Part shown: positions 48,514 through 58,966 of the stretch, piece by piece
How positions within the stretch are numbered: position 1 is the stretch's first letter
How the letters are laid out: each line of letters opens with the position of its first letter
From: Mesotaenium endlicherianum
Taxonomy: Eukaryota > Streptophyta > Zygnematophyceae > Zygnematales > Mesotaeniaceae
Length of the DNA stretch: 64,000 bases
Direction of reading: 5' to 3'
NCBI GenBank assembly: GCA_009602735.1
Contig: WELA01003775.1
Span: forward strand, 133,196 to 197,195
Notes under the pieces: model-generated
What the model saw: only the letters and a program-made list of their open reading frames with translations
What the model was told of the DNA's origin: nothing
Databases searched by the model: none
Program-made: the position numbers and the translations under genes

Positions 48514-49920
48514 TGTCGCGACTACTATCCGTTTGACGGTGCCGCACGCGCAGCGCAAGCTACGGCCACCCAAGTACGGAAAGTCAACGTTGACTCACCG
48601 ACCACTTGACTGATTACGTCGCAGTCAGCGATTATGTCGGCGTCAAGACCACTGGCAAAAGGTCAATGTCAATGTGCCCCACACCCAGGGATGGGGGAGG
48701 TTTTGACAGCATAGACAGCCGTGAGGCTAGAAGCTGGGGATCAGTGATGAGCCGCCCAGCAGGTACCAAGTCAGGTACTGTGTGACTGGCAGATTAAGCC
48801 AGGTCATGGCCGCAATGCCAAGATAGGTTGTAACGATCCGAGCTATTTTAGGCGTATTTGGGACGTTTTCCCAATTACCTAAAGTACGTTATACTATTTA
48901 TCATATTATTTGATAAATGATTGCATCATATTCAATTATTCGCCACACGTGGGTGCCGATTAATTCCTGGTCGATTGGCGAAATGACCGAGATACTATTC
49001 CAAAAAGCGTCAGAACGTAACTCGACTACTTCGCAAAAGTACGACATAATTATTCATAAAGTTACTTTGATTACTTAAGAGATGATAACTTATTAAATCA
49101 TTGATTGATTAAGTTGATTTGATTGTCATTATTTCGACAATGCACAATCACAGATTTCGAATTTACGACCAGTCGTAAATACAAACAAGCCGTCGTTCCA
49201 AGATACGAACAAACCGTCATAAAGACAAACGAAACGAAATATGCAAAGTCGCTTTGCATCGACGCGGATTCGAACCCGCGGCTTGTCATTTGAAACGTTC
49301 ACTCCTAAACCAATTGGCCAAGTAGTTATTCGTAACTCCAGATTCATGACGTAATTATTTGAACGCGACTCCGCAAAGGAAAGAGAAGAAGGGCGCGAAG
49401 AAGAAGAAGGAGTTCCCAAGGCCATTGGAGGGCCAAAGCCCCACGCTTCTGACGACGCTGAAGATTCTTCTGTGTATCATAGATAAGTTAGGATTGTAGG
49501 AGTTCCCAAGAGGGAATCTCACGGTTGAAGAAGGAGAACTGCAGAATAGAATCTGCTAGGAGATTAGCACAGAGTCAGCCGAACGCCACAAGTGTGTGTG
49601 TGAAGCAGCCTTAAAATGGTGAGTTGTGTGTTGATTTCCAAGTTCTCAGAAGTCGCATTCGCATCTCGAAGAGAGAGAGCAGTATTGACAGATAAAGCTC
49701 TCAGTGAAGAACTGAGTGAGCCCAGCCTGGCAGTGAAGCGCTGTTAAGGCGTGGTGTTAAGTGAAGAGCTTGACCCAGGCCAGCATAGACGTAGTTTCAG
49801 AGTTTTGTAAGCTGACTTGTGGAAGTTAAGCGAAAGCCTGAAGGGCGATTTTCTTTGAATCTGACGTTGCATGTCAAGCTGTTTAGAGTGTGATTTCTGC
49901 AAACTACAATTTGCTCACCT
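48514..49920 (+). other. E1 leader, with a replaced internal segment
   Basis: 48514-48828 and 49374-49920 match the leader of E1b and of the deletion derivative (59273-60438). Between them about 306 bases of leader are absent and 545 bases of unrelated sequence are present. No ORF precedes the gag ATG with confidence. Confidence 0.8.
48829..49373 (-). mobile_element. Foreign segment with tRNA-like boxes (possible SINE) in the E1 leader
   Basis: On the minus strand, about 49320-49256, there is an A-box-like TGGCCAATTGGTTTAGGAG and a B box GGTTCGAATCC inside a perfect T-arm (CGCGG/CCGCG). The acceptor stem does not pair, so this is not a working tRNA gene but resembles the head of a tRNA-derived SINE. 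The segment replaces leader sequence and does not simply interrupt it; no target duplication is seen. An alternative is recombination with another repeat family. Confidence 0.5.
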
Positions 49921-51780
49921 ATGAACCCAAGAACCTTAAGGCATAAAGCCTATGTGGAAGTAAGAGACTTTCGTCCTACTTCTGAGAACTTCGGTGCTGT
50001 GGTTCAGGTGAATAGAAATTCCCAAGCAAATTGGGGATTGAGGCCTGTGAGGGCTGCCGGTGCTCCACCTGGAAGGGGACCCGGAGAAATTCAACTGTAC
50101 ATACAGTTGAGGAGTGGCAGACTCTACTACCCTGTGGAGCCTGCGGAAGGTTCTGATTCAAGCCAGAGTCCACGAGAAAGTGAGACATCTGAGCACACGG
50201 ATAACCTGTGGAGTGAGCAACCGTCGAGAGACGAGTCTCGCCATACTGCCACGAACGGTGAGAATCCGTATAACGCGCGAGCTTTTGTACCCAATTCGGG
50301 CAGAGAGCACGACGTGTGGGATAAAGATAGTGAGTCTTGGTCACCACTCGAAATGACTGGTGATGTTAAGGATGAAAATCCTAAGTTCAAGCTGTCTACA
50401 AAGTGTTTTAGTGGACGAACCAGTGGAAACAGTCTCATTTTCGAAGAGTTTGATGAGATCTATTGGGCTGACTTCTTTGAGAGAATCCGAAAGGGTTCTT
50501 CTTACACTCAGTCAGTCGCTTTTATAAGCTTGGTTCAGTACTTGGACAAGGATGCCTTGTTGCTGTATCGCCAATTTCGGAAGGATGAGAACCTTACCCA
50601 GGAATGGGCGTTTGACGAGCAAAAGAAGGCGAGAGATTTGAAAATTCAGAAAGAGGCTGCGAAAGCCCGCCTGTCCGCTTTGTCATCAGGAAGAGCGATA
50701 CCTGCTGCACCTGTTGAGAGCGTAGACTTAGCTGCACTAACACAAGAATTAACAGATGCCATGAAGCAACTCACCGAGGGTCAGCAGCGAGCGGCTACTC
50801 GAGATGATGATGCTGGATCTGTCGCAGAATTGCGTAAAGTGTGTGCAGAATTGTCTGAAAAGATTGCTAATGCTCAGGAACGAGTAACACGCAGAGCTGC
50901 ACCTTTTACAGGGCAGCATGGTGATAGTGCCACCACGGAAGCAAGCCATGCGCAAGCGTTGGCTAGTTGCCGTAGGGATATGGAGGCTGGGGGTGACCAG
51001 TTAGACTCTGAGCACTGTCTGCGTCGTTTCTTTAAGTTGCTTGAAGCAACATTCCCAGAGGATCGCTCTCTTAAAATGCACCGCTATGTGCATTTTGTCT
51101 GTCAGAAGAACGAGCCAGTAATGGAGGTCAAATCCAGATTGGTAGACCTTGCCAAGAAGGCAGGAATCTATGAGCCTAGGATTGTGGCTGACAAATTCTT
51201 ATTGTGTCTGGGTAAAGATACAGATCGGGAGGTCAGGCCGCACCTATCTGCGAAACGCGGAATCGACTGGAACATCGACGAGGCTGCTGAAATAGCACGC
51301 AATGTCGAGGAAGGTAAAGTCTGGTACAAGGAGGCTTCCAGGACGCTTATGGCTCCTGAGAAAAGGGAGGAATCCTTTCAGCCCAAGGCCAATAGCTCTA
51401 ACTTTCAGTTTAAGAAAAAGAGCGGGTCTTTCAATAGGGTTGCTAAGCACGCCAACACTGCTGAGACAACAGAGGGCTGTTGGAATTACGGGAAATCAAG
51501 ACATCAGAAGAGAGATTGTCCGTACCCGGATGCTAAGCAATTGTCTGCTAGCAAGGCGCATGTATGCGCACATTGCAGTAAAAAGGGACACTCAGAAGAT
51601 GAGTGTTGGTCCAAGAACCCAAATCTGAAACCACCATGGGCTTATGCTGCCACGAAAGAGGCAGATAAGGGTAAGAAAAAGGAGAAAAATAACTCTGGTA
51701 ACCGAAAGGGTAACCATAAGTATGATGCTATGAGTGCAGAAATTGCAGAGTTGAAAGCTCAATTTGCTAAATGTGCCTAA
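49921..51780 (+). CDS. gag: E1 gag polyprotein (619 codons)
   Basis: It starts at ATG 49921 in the frame conserved with E1b after the 10-base indel. The N-terminal half includes a capsid-like region (FEEFDEIYWADFFERIR, YLDKDALLLYRQF), then a Glu/Ala-rich helix region near residues 225-330. A retrotransposon-gag-like block follows (LRRFFKLLEATFPEDRSLKM). Two zinc knuckles lie near residues 520-560. The first, CWNYGKSRHQKRDC, has lost a Cys and a Gly that E1b keeps; the second, CAHCSKKGHSEDEC, is intact. The next frame opens 17 bases before the gag stop. A 4-base difference from E1b at this junction means that the native gag-pol frame relation is uncertain. Confidence 0.88.
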   Translation: MNPRTLRHKAYVEVRDFRPTSENFGAVVQVNRNSQANWGLRPVRAAGAPPGRGPGEIQLYIQLRSGRLYYPVEPAEGSDSSQSPRESETSEHTDNLWSEQPSRDESRHTATNGENPYNARAFVPNSGREHDVWDKDSESWSPLEMTGDVKDENPKFKLSTKCFSGRTSGNSLIFEEFDEIYWADFFERIRKGSSYTQSVAFISLVQYLDKDALLLYRQFRKDENLTQEWAFDEQKKARDLKIQKEAAKARLSALSSGRAIPAAPVESVDLAALTQELTDAMKQLTEGQQRAATRDDDAGSVAELRKVCAELSEKIANAQERVTRRAAPFTGQHGDSATTEASHAQALASCRRDMEAGGDQLDSEHCLRRFFKLLEATFPEDRSLKMHRYVHFVCQKNEPVMEVKSRLVDLAKKAGIYEPRIVADKFLLCLGKDTDREVRPHLSAKRGIDWNIDEAAEIARNVEEGKVWYKEASRTLMAPEKREESFQPKANSSNFQFKKKSGSFNRVAKHANTAETTEGCWNYGKSRHQKRDCPYPDAKQLSASKAHVCAHCSKKGHSEDECWSKNPNLKPPWAYAATKEADKGKKKEKNNSGNRKGNHKYDAMSAEIAELKAQFAKCA

Positions 51781-53888
51781 TGTCTACTATGATGCGAATG
51801 TGGCCGAAAAGACCGTCTGCAAAGGCGAGAAGCTGACGCCTGAGAAGGCCGTGGCTGCAACGGCTGCGGAGCGCGCAGATCATGACCGTCTGGTTCCAAG
51901 GAATGCTGGGAAGCTTCCTCAGACCTTTCGGATCACTCTCGATGAGAACGAGATTGCGCAGCTACGACAAGCCAAGCCTGGGCCACGCAAGACATTTAGT
52001 TTTATGCTGGACAAGCTGAAGGCTCTGGTGGAACACCGGATTCAGCACATTCCTTGCCTGTCACTCGCTGATCTGCTTCTTACGTATCCTTTCACGGTTG
52101 AAGAAGCCGGACAGCAGCTGGACATAGCTGAGGAAGGCGCGAACAGCGCTTCGCTGCCTACTAATTTTAGCATTGTGAGAGTGCAGAACAAGGATAGAGT
52201 TTTGACGTTCAACGACTGGGCCGCTTCCAATATCCTATTGGACACTGGCGCACAGCCAGTAATCTTGGAAAAGCGAGCTGTTAAAGCTCTGGGATTGACG
52301 GCAAGGGACCTGAAAGAAAGTCCTTTCCAGTTGAGGACTGCATCTGGGCAGATTTCAAAGTCTTGTGGAATCACCCGCAAGCCTGTGGAAATCACAATAA
52401 ACTTGAGGAAACCTGAGGAAGCGTCACTGTTCATTGAGTGTACGGTGACAGAGGCAGAAAACTATGATGTTCTATTGGGGACAGAAGCTCTGATTCCCCT
52501 GGGTATGGTCATCGACCTGCGGAAGCAGAGGGTGACTTACCAGCCGACAGGAGAAATTCCTGTAAAAATGGTTTGCTTGGGAGAGGCAAACTACGGACTG
52601 CTAGACTGCTATGTGAATGACCAGTATCCAGACCATTATGACCTCATCATGCAACGCGAAGAGAAGATCTACACCAGCGTCAAGATGCCGACTCCTTTGG
52701 TTTGGCAACCTTGGATTATGGAGCAACTAGAAGCTGTGAGTAACAGGGACCGTGGCCCGCAAGAGCTGCTGCCAGTGCCTTATCCAGTTAAGACTGCTGC
52801 CAATTTGATGCCTGGGGTAGACCCATTGCCGCAAGGCATTGCGAGGATGGAAGATCCTTCTCGCAGGAGAGGAGTAGTAGTGCTGGAATTGTTCGCCGGA
52901 CTTGATACTGGAACCATCGCACTGATTCAGCAAGGTATCCGGGTATCCAAAGTGCTGTATGTGGACAATGATGAGAGTGTTTTTACAGCATTTGAGGAGG
53001 TCATGAGTCAGATGCGGCAAATGTACCATTTCAAGGCATTGGTGCCCACTAGTGTGGTGCGTCTTGCTAGAGGAAACATTCTCGACGTGAAGTTTGAGGA
53101 CCTGTATGGTTACAGGATTGACTGGATTTTTGCGGGATTCCCTTGTCAACCTTTCTCGCAAGCTGGGAACAGGAGGGGATTCAATGACCCGCGAGCACAA
53201 CACTGGGGAAGGATGGTGAAGATCACCAGTATGCTGCGGGAACGCCAGCATCTCTACCCACCAGTGTTTGTGATTGAGAATGTACATCCAGGGATGGATT
53301 ACAACCAGATGAAGCCAGGAGATCCATGGCTGGTCTTCGACTCCACCCTGGGTCATCATGTATTGATCAACGACGCCAGGCACGGAGGACTCTCACACAC
53401 GAGCCAGACTATTCTGGACCAACGGCATGTCCATTGAAATCCTGAGGGAGATGGAGGAGATTACGCGGCGCACGCCAACGGCAGTATCTGTGGGAGAAGC
53501 ACTGATGGTGGAAACCAAGCCAGTGATCAGGAGGGATTCCTACTCACAGTACGTCGTCAACGAGCCAGGCCGGCCGAGAGTGGTGCTGCCCACCTTCACA
53601 GCTTACCCAGGATCACGCGCTTTTGTGAATAGAGGACCAGGAATGGTCAAAGATGTGCACAACAGAGAAGCTCAGTGGAGAGAGCCGACAGCTGAAGAGA
53701 AGGGAAGGTGCCTGGGGGTACCCAACTCCATTGCACAAGAAATTGTTGCAAAGGTGGGACAGGACAATGCTGGGAAGATATTCGGCAATATGATTGGGCA
53801 TCACTCCATGACATGGTTGGTAGAGACGATTATGACTTGGCAACAGATGACGTTCTCTGACAAGCCTATGTCCAGGCCGAGGNTCTGA
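51764..53888 (+). pseudogene. E1 protease plus C5-cytosine DNA methyltransferase
   Basis: The frame opens without an ATG, as for a frameshift-expressed pol. Protease: NILLDTGAQPVILE at about 52230. Methyltransferase: motif I LELFAGLDTG (about 52882), VLYVDNDES, motif IV GFPCQPFSQAGNRRG with PCQ codons at 53141-53149, motif VI VIENVHPGMDY (about 53274), then a one-base insertion near 53395 relative to E1b shifts the frame inside motif VIII. The C-terminal target-recognition and motif X part resumes in the next frame to 53888 (LPTFTAYPGSRAF, RCLGVPNSIAQEIV, MTWLVETIMTW). Motif VIII in E1b (HRARLFWTN) resembles DNMT3/DRM enzymes. Expected role of the intact family protein: methylation of DNA, possibly the element's own cDNA. 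This copy should be inactive. Confidence 0.92.
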
Positions 53889-53910
53889 CAAGCCTATGTC
53901 CAGGCCGAGG
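53856..53910. other. Unmerged contig overlap: 27-bp duplicate around a single N
   Basis: Bases 53856-53882 and 53884-53910 are identical, with N at 53883 between. The extra 28 bases shift the frame by one, and removing them joins the two flanking ORFs in frame as in E1b. This supports an assembly artefact. Confidence 0.9.
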
Positions 53911-55856
53911 TCGGTAACGATTGGAGTCCATGTGGTGCCAACTTGTGATCAGAGAGCTATCACGGAAGCGTATCAGCAACAAAAAGAATATGCTGTTGAA
54001 AGAGACGCAGCTGAGGCTGACCAAGATAAAACACTCAGAGAAACCAGAGTGGTGGAGCTGACCAGGTGTCAAGACATATTGACGCGAATTGACACTTGGA
54101 TGGCGGCTCTACACGACCCTCTGGAAAGAGAGCTGCGGAGGCTGCAAGAAGACGTAACCATGGAAGACCAGGCAACTGGTGCAGCAAACCCTTTGGTAAG
54201 CGCTGCAGTAAGCAAATCACAGGAGGTCCCAGCATCTGCAGAACGCTCCAGCCAAGTATTTGGGAGGATGCCGGAATGGGAGGAATATACCAGTTCTGAG
54301 TTACGAAACATGGCCCCGGACCAGGTCTTCGGGAGCCCATCCCCAGACGCGGTAACATCAAGATATGAAGAATGCCAGTGCAATATTGGCGAATGGGCCG
54401 AAGAATGCAGTCAAAATTCAGGAAATTCTAGAGGGTCTGGAAAGACCATTTGCCTGGAGGTGATTTTTGAAGAACACAAGAAGGAGACGGCCAAGAGATT
54501 GCCCGCCACACTTGCTCTGATGAGCCCAGGGCCAGAGGCCCAAGGGCAACCACAAGACACAGTTGGCAGCACAGCTGAGTCGATCACCAGGCAAATCATG
54601 GCGCAGTTGCTGGAAGCAGACACCCCTCGACTCAAGGAAGAGAAAGTGGCGAAAGCGGCTCTCGCTCTACATTCAGCCATCATCAACATGGCGAGGCTCA
54701 ACACAGGAGGGGATGAAGAATTACTGCCTCCTGGAACAAAGAAGCCGGAGGAGGAAGAGGATGCAGAGATGCAAGGCCTCTCGGAGTTGGAGTCACCATC
54801 ACTGAACAATGAAGGGGACATTAGGGAAGAAATTCCACGTTTTCCCACGCCAGAGTTGGATCTGCTTGACTTACAGGAGCTGAGGACAGACGACTGGGTG
54901 GCTGACCACCTGATGGGGCCAAGCTCGGCAGACCTTTATGAAGAATTAAGGTTGCCAACATCCAGTTCTCCTTCTGCCAGTCTTCAAGTGGCAGAACCCA
55001 AGTCAACCGCACAACCGCCGCAACGGCAGGAGGTGACTGCCTGCACTGCTAAAGTGGAGACAGCACAAGGAAAGCCCGAAAGTTGCGCAAGCAGACCAAG
55101 GAAGGTGGCCCGTGAGGGTAACGCATCTTTTAGGAGGATGCTAAAGCGATGTTTCAAGCATAAGGGGAAGGCTCAGAGAGAGGGCGTTCCGCGAGGAACC
55201 ACAGCCCCACCTCCTCCGCCTCTGTGGGATATTCTGCAGAGAGAGGGAGAGGACGGTTTGGTTCGCAGGGCAATGGCATTGGGCATTAGTGTGCCGCCAG
55301 GCATGAACACGCCCTTGTTGTAACTATCAGATCTTAGGATACAGAGGTCGGAGGAGCCTGCTCCCATGATACCCGCAATTCCAGGATGGGAACTGATGGA
55401 TCTGAGAAACACCACCAGCCGCTTGACCGCAGCAGATGATGCCTTTCTCGCACAACTTGCGGCACCTCAAAGGCCGCAAACATTGGCGCAGGCATGGATG
55501 GTCACACCACCCGCAAGGGAGGAGTATGGCACGACCGTCGCCCGCATGGCTATTATTGAGCGAGAATGGGGCTGGGCGATCAGCCCTAGGACAGATCCCG
55601 CAGGTTTTCCAATGGCAACCCAACCTCGGCCACGTGAAGAAGGAGGAACCGGGACCAGCTGGACTGCAGTCGACGAGGAAATGTTCCTGAGGCAGCCCAT
55701 CCGGAGGCGCCATACCCCTCACCGCAGGAGAGGCGACGCGTCATTGGGAAAGGTAAAAAGCCTAAGAATCAGGCAGAAAAGCCTCAGAGCCAGAATCAGG
55801 CAGAAAAGCCTGAGGGCCAGGATGAGGGCGCGAAGCCCCCACCTGCACCTAAGGAG
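53896..55856 (+). pseudogene. E1 linker between methyltransferase and RT, function unknown
   Basis: About 600 codons with no domain I recognise. It opens with a helical, charged stretch (ERDAAEADQ, RCQDILTRID), continues acidic (EEEEDAEMQ), then basic and Pro rich (PPPPPLWDIL). One TAA at 55321 replaces a CAA kept in E1b. A frameshift around 55710-55740 separates the rest, which contains repeats of the type NQAEKP before the UAG. Several blocks match E1b closely (ITRQIM.QLLEAD, WVADHLMGPSSADLYEEL). It could be a targeting or scaffold part of the methyltransferase or a precursor of RT. Confidence 0.75.
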
Positions 55857-55865
55857 TAGCAACTA
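55857..55865 (+). other. Candidate stop-codon readthrough context (UAG CAA CUA) before RT
   Basis: TAG at 55857-55859 is followed by CAACTA, fitting the CARYYA readthrough context. The frame continues without another stop for over 400 codons into RT. The identical nonamer occurs at the same place in E1b, while flanking positions differ between the copies. Confidence 0.65.
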
Positions 55866-57488
55866 CTGGATGCCTTTGTTGGGGAGAAGCAACCTGAAGC
55901 TGAGACTTTTGCCATTGGGAAAATGGTCTCAGCCCAGCAGAGAGCACAAGTAGAAAGGTTGCAGAAGAAATACCGCAAGGTATTTGCTTTCACTAAGGAG
56001 GAGATTGGTAGAACCACTGCCAGTGTATGTGAGATCACACTAACTACTGATAACCCAGTCAGACTAGGGCCGCATAAGCTCAGTCAGACAGAATGGGACT
56101 GTGTGGAGAAAACTTGTGAAGAGCTGCATAAGCTCCGCATGATTGAAAAATCTACCTCAGTACATGGGGCTCCTACAGTAGTAGTCGCTAAAAAGGACGA
56201 GGCCGGCAATTACACTGCCACTCGTATGTGTGGAGATTACAGGCGACTGAATCTCTACACGGAGCCAGATAGCTATGTGATGCCTACACCGGAAAGGATC
56301 TTTGCAATTGCCTTCACCGGAAAGGTGTTTAGCATTATCGATCTGCGCCAAGGCTTCAACCAGATCCCTGTGATAAGAAAAGATCGAGGTAAGACTGCTT
56401 TCTGGGCTCAAAGGGAATTTTGGCAATGGACAGTAATGCCATTTGGGTTTAAAAATGCCCCAGCCATATTTCAGAGTACTATGGATAAAGTGCTGGAGGG
56501 GCTGGATTTCGCTAAGCCATACATTGATGATGTGGTAGTATTTAGCAAGTCCATAGAGGAGCACCTCGAGCACTTGGAACAAGTGTTCCAGCGCTTGGAG
56601 AAATTCCAGATGAAGCTGCATCCTGGGAAGTGCAGATTTTTTGAGGCACACATGCCTTACCTAGGACATGAGATTGGGAACAATGCTATGTCCCCTCAGG
56701 CTGTGAAGACTGAGGCTATTTACAAGATACCTGCACCTGCGAATGTGTCTAAGCTGAAAGCTCTGTTAGGGCTAAGCGGATACTATCGTAAGTTTGTGAA
56801 GGATTATAGCAGAATTGCTAAACCCTGGACGGATCTCCTGAAAAAGGATGTACCTTTTGTGTGGACAGAAGCTCAGGAGAAAGCCATGAACGAGCTTAAG
56901 GAGCGACTGGTAACAGCCCCAGTCTTGCGAACGCCTGACTACTCCAAACCATTCACTCTGCACACTGACTGGAGTTGTGTGGGAATTGGCGCAGGTATCA
57001 CTCAGGCCACAAGCCCTAGAGAGGAGTATGTCATTGCCTATGCCTCACGCTCTAACAATCGAGCAGAGAGCAACTACTCGTCCTATGAAGGAGAGCTGCT
57101 GGCAGTGGTTTAGGCGGTCACACATTTCAGAGAGTATCTGTGGGGAAGACCCTTCACACTGATCACGAATCACTCACCATTACTATGGCTGATGAAGAAT
57201 GGAGACCTCACTGGTAAGTTGGCTCGCTGGGCTCTTAAGCTGCAAGAGTACCAAATGACGGTGGTGCACAGAGCAGGAGTGCTCAACAACGACGCCGATG
57301 GACTCAGCAGGAACCCAGACCCATCTTCAGACGACAGAACAGGAGCTCAAGAGGACGAAGACCCGAGCAGCCCAGCAGAGTTGGTGGCTTGCCTAGCCGA
57401 AATGGCTGGAATAGTAGCATCAGGTGAAGCTGAGCCTCTACCCCTGTTCAGTCTAGAGATCTGGAAAGATCAAGCTACTATGCACTGA
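55860..57488 (+). pseudogene. E1 reverse transcriptase and RNase H
   Basis: In frame from the UAG. RT blocks: RMCGDYRRLN, DLRQGFNQIPV, MPFGFKNAPAIFQ, catalytic YIDDVVVFS (about 56520), LGLSGYYRKFVKDY. RNase H: LHTDWSCVGIGAGI, NYSSYEGELLAVV, then TAG at 57111-57113 where families of this type have Trp (TGG), then THFREYLWGRPF and LNNDADGLSRNP. TGA at 57486-57488 ends this stretch, most simply from CGA. Both stops fit single G-to-A or C-to-T changes. No frameshift is present. Confidence 0.92.
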
Positions 57489-58583
57489 CTGAAGACGGGA
57501 ACTCACTTGGAAGGACTATCAGTGAAGGAGAAGGACCAGGTAAACCATCGAGCTAAAAGGTTTTGCTGGAAATGCAACAACCTCTTCAAAATTGAAGAAA
57601 CTAGTCAGGAGAAGTTAGTGCCAGAACCCATCAGGAGACGAGCTCTTGTGCAGGAAATGCACGAGAACACTGGACACTATGGTGTCAAGAAGACATATAG
57701 TCTTTTGGAGCTGTCTTACTGGTGGAGGGGCATGAAGCAGCAGTGTGAAGATGTGATCAAGGCCTGCCAAAGCTGTGATCGCGTCAAGGCTGGTTTTACA
57801 CAGCAACATCCACACTTGCAACCTTTGCCAATCATGGGCCTAGGCTACCGTTGGAGCTGCGATCTCGCAGGTGAGCAACCGCTGTCTAAGCGGGGTAACA
57901 AGTATATCATGGTCATGATTGAGCATTTCTTTAAGTGGATAGAGGTTGTCTCTCTGACTGCTAAGGAGAGTCTAGGGACCGCGGAAGCATTCCTCAATGA
58001 TGTGATTGTGCGTCATGGAGCTCCAGCAGAAGTGCTGACAGACCAAGGGTCTGAGTTCCAAGGGTCTTTTCAGAAACTCTTGGACAGATGCTTTATCGAT
58101 CATCGCACTACGTCTAGAGATCATCCGCAAGCAGATGGTCTGGCAGAAAGGATGGTGCAAACCATTAAGTCTGCTTTGCGCAAGTTTTGCCTTGAGCATG
58201 ACAAGCGTGACTGGGATCTAGCCCTGCCATGGCTGGTTATGGGTTATAGATTTAGCAAGCAGGCTGCCTTGGCAAATTACTCGCCATATCAGATACTGTT
58301 TGGCAGAAGTCCAGTAGTGCCCAGCAGCATCAAGCAGGAGATTGAACAGGTGACAGACCTGGACAGCCTTGGTGAACTGTTAAAAGTGATGGTGCGCCGT
58401 AAGGCGTTATTTGAGCGCATGATACCGGCTGCACTAGACAATCTGAAAATTGCACAGAAAAGAGATACGCAACGTTACGCCAGGACGCGAGACGGGAGCT
58501 ACCGCCTGCAGATGACGCGGATTCAAGAAGAACACTTTGTCTACCGCAAGCGCCAGACCAAGACCACCATCGACACCAGTTGA
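57489..58583 (+). pseudogene. E1 integrase
   Basis: Same frame as RT. The N-terminal zinc region has H and C pairs (HENTGHYGVKK, CQSCDRV). The catalytic core shows D,D,E: SCDLAGEQPL, LTDQGSEFQGSF and HPQADGLAERMVQTIK. A helical C-terminal region follows. TGA at 58581-58583, most simply from CGA, interrupts it before the DNA-binding tail, which continues in the next entry. Confidence 0.92.
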
Positions 58584-58919
58584 GGTGCAGTGATCTTGCG
58601 CGTGAAACATGCGTTTGATAATGGTGTGTTAGAACTGGAAGGTTCTGATGGTAAAACCATGAGAGACCACGTGCAGAATTGCTCGCTATGCCATCTGCCG
58701 AATATTGATCCCACAGTTAGGGTTGTGCCCGAGGAATTGGTGCCGGCCACGCCTTGTGCCAGCTGCAAAGTGCTGGACGATCAGGAAGCAATGGTAACTT
58801 GCGATAAGTGTGGTGCCCGTTGGCACGCTTTCTGCATTGGCGAGGAAGAAATTATGGCAGGACGATGGGAATGTCCTGATTGCCTTCCTAAAACTCCTAG
58901 CCGCAGGGTTGGAAAATAA
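58584..58919 (+). pseudogene. E1 integrase tail with PHD zinc finger
   Basis: Still in the pol frame. The first part (ILRVKHAFDNGVLEL..GSDGK) resembles the beta-barrel tail of Ty3 integrases. A canonical C4HC3 PHD finger follows at 58755-58883: CASC, 11 residues, CDKC, 4 residues, H, 2 residues, C, then RWECPDC with the typical Trp two residues before the last Cys pair. PHD fingers bind histone H3 tails, so this likely does the targeting job done by the chromodomain in E2. E1b is truncated before this point, so only one copy is visible. Confidence 0.88.
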
Positions 58920-58954
58920 TAGCTTTCAGCAGGAAAGGCAGGGACGCCTCAGCT

Positions 58955-58966
58955 GAAAGGGAGGGA
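58955..58966 (+). promoter_or_regulatory. E1 polypurine tract
   Basis: GAAAGGGAGGGA lies directly before TGTAAGAGG of the terminal block, the normal place for plus-strand priming. Confidence 0.8.

Noticed and set aside
49256-49320. A functional tRNA gene in the E1 leader
   Set aside because: A box, B box and T-arm are present, but the acceptor stem does not pair and no clean anticodon stem forms.
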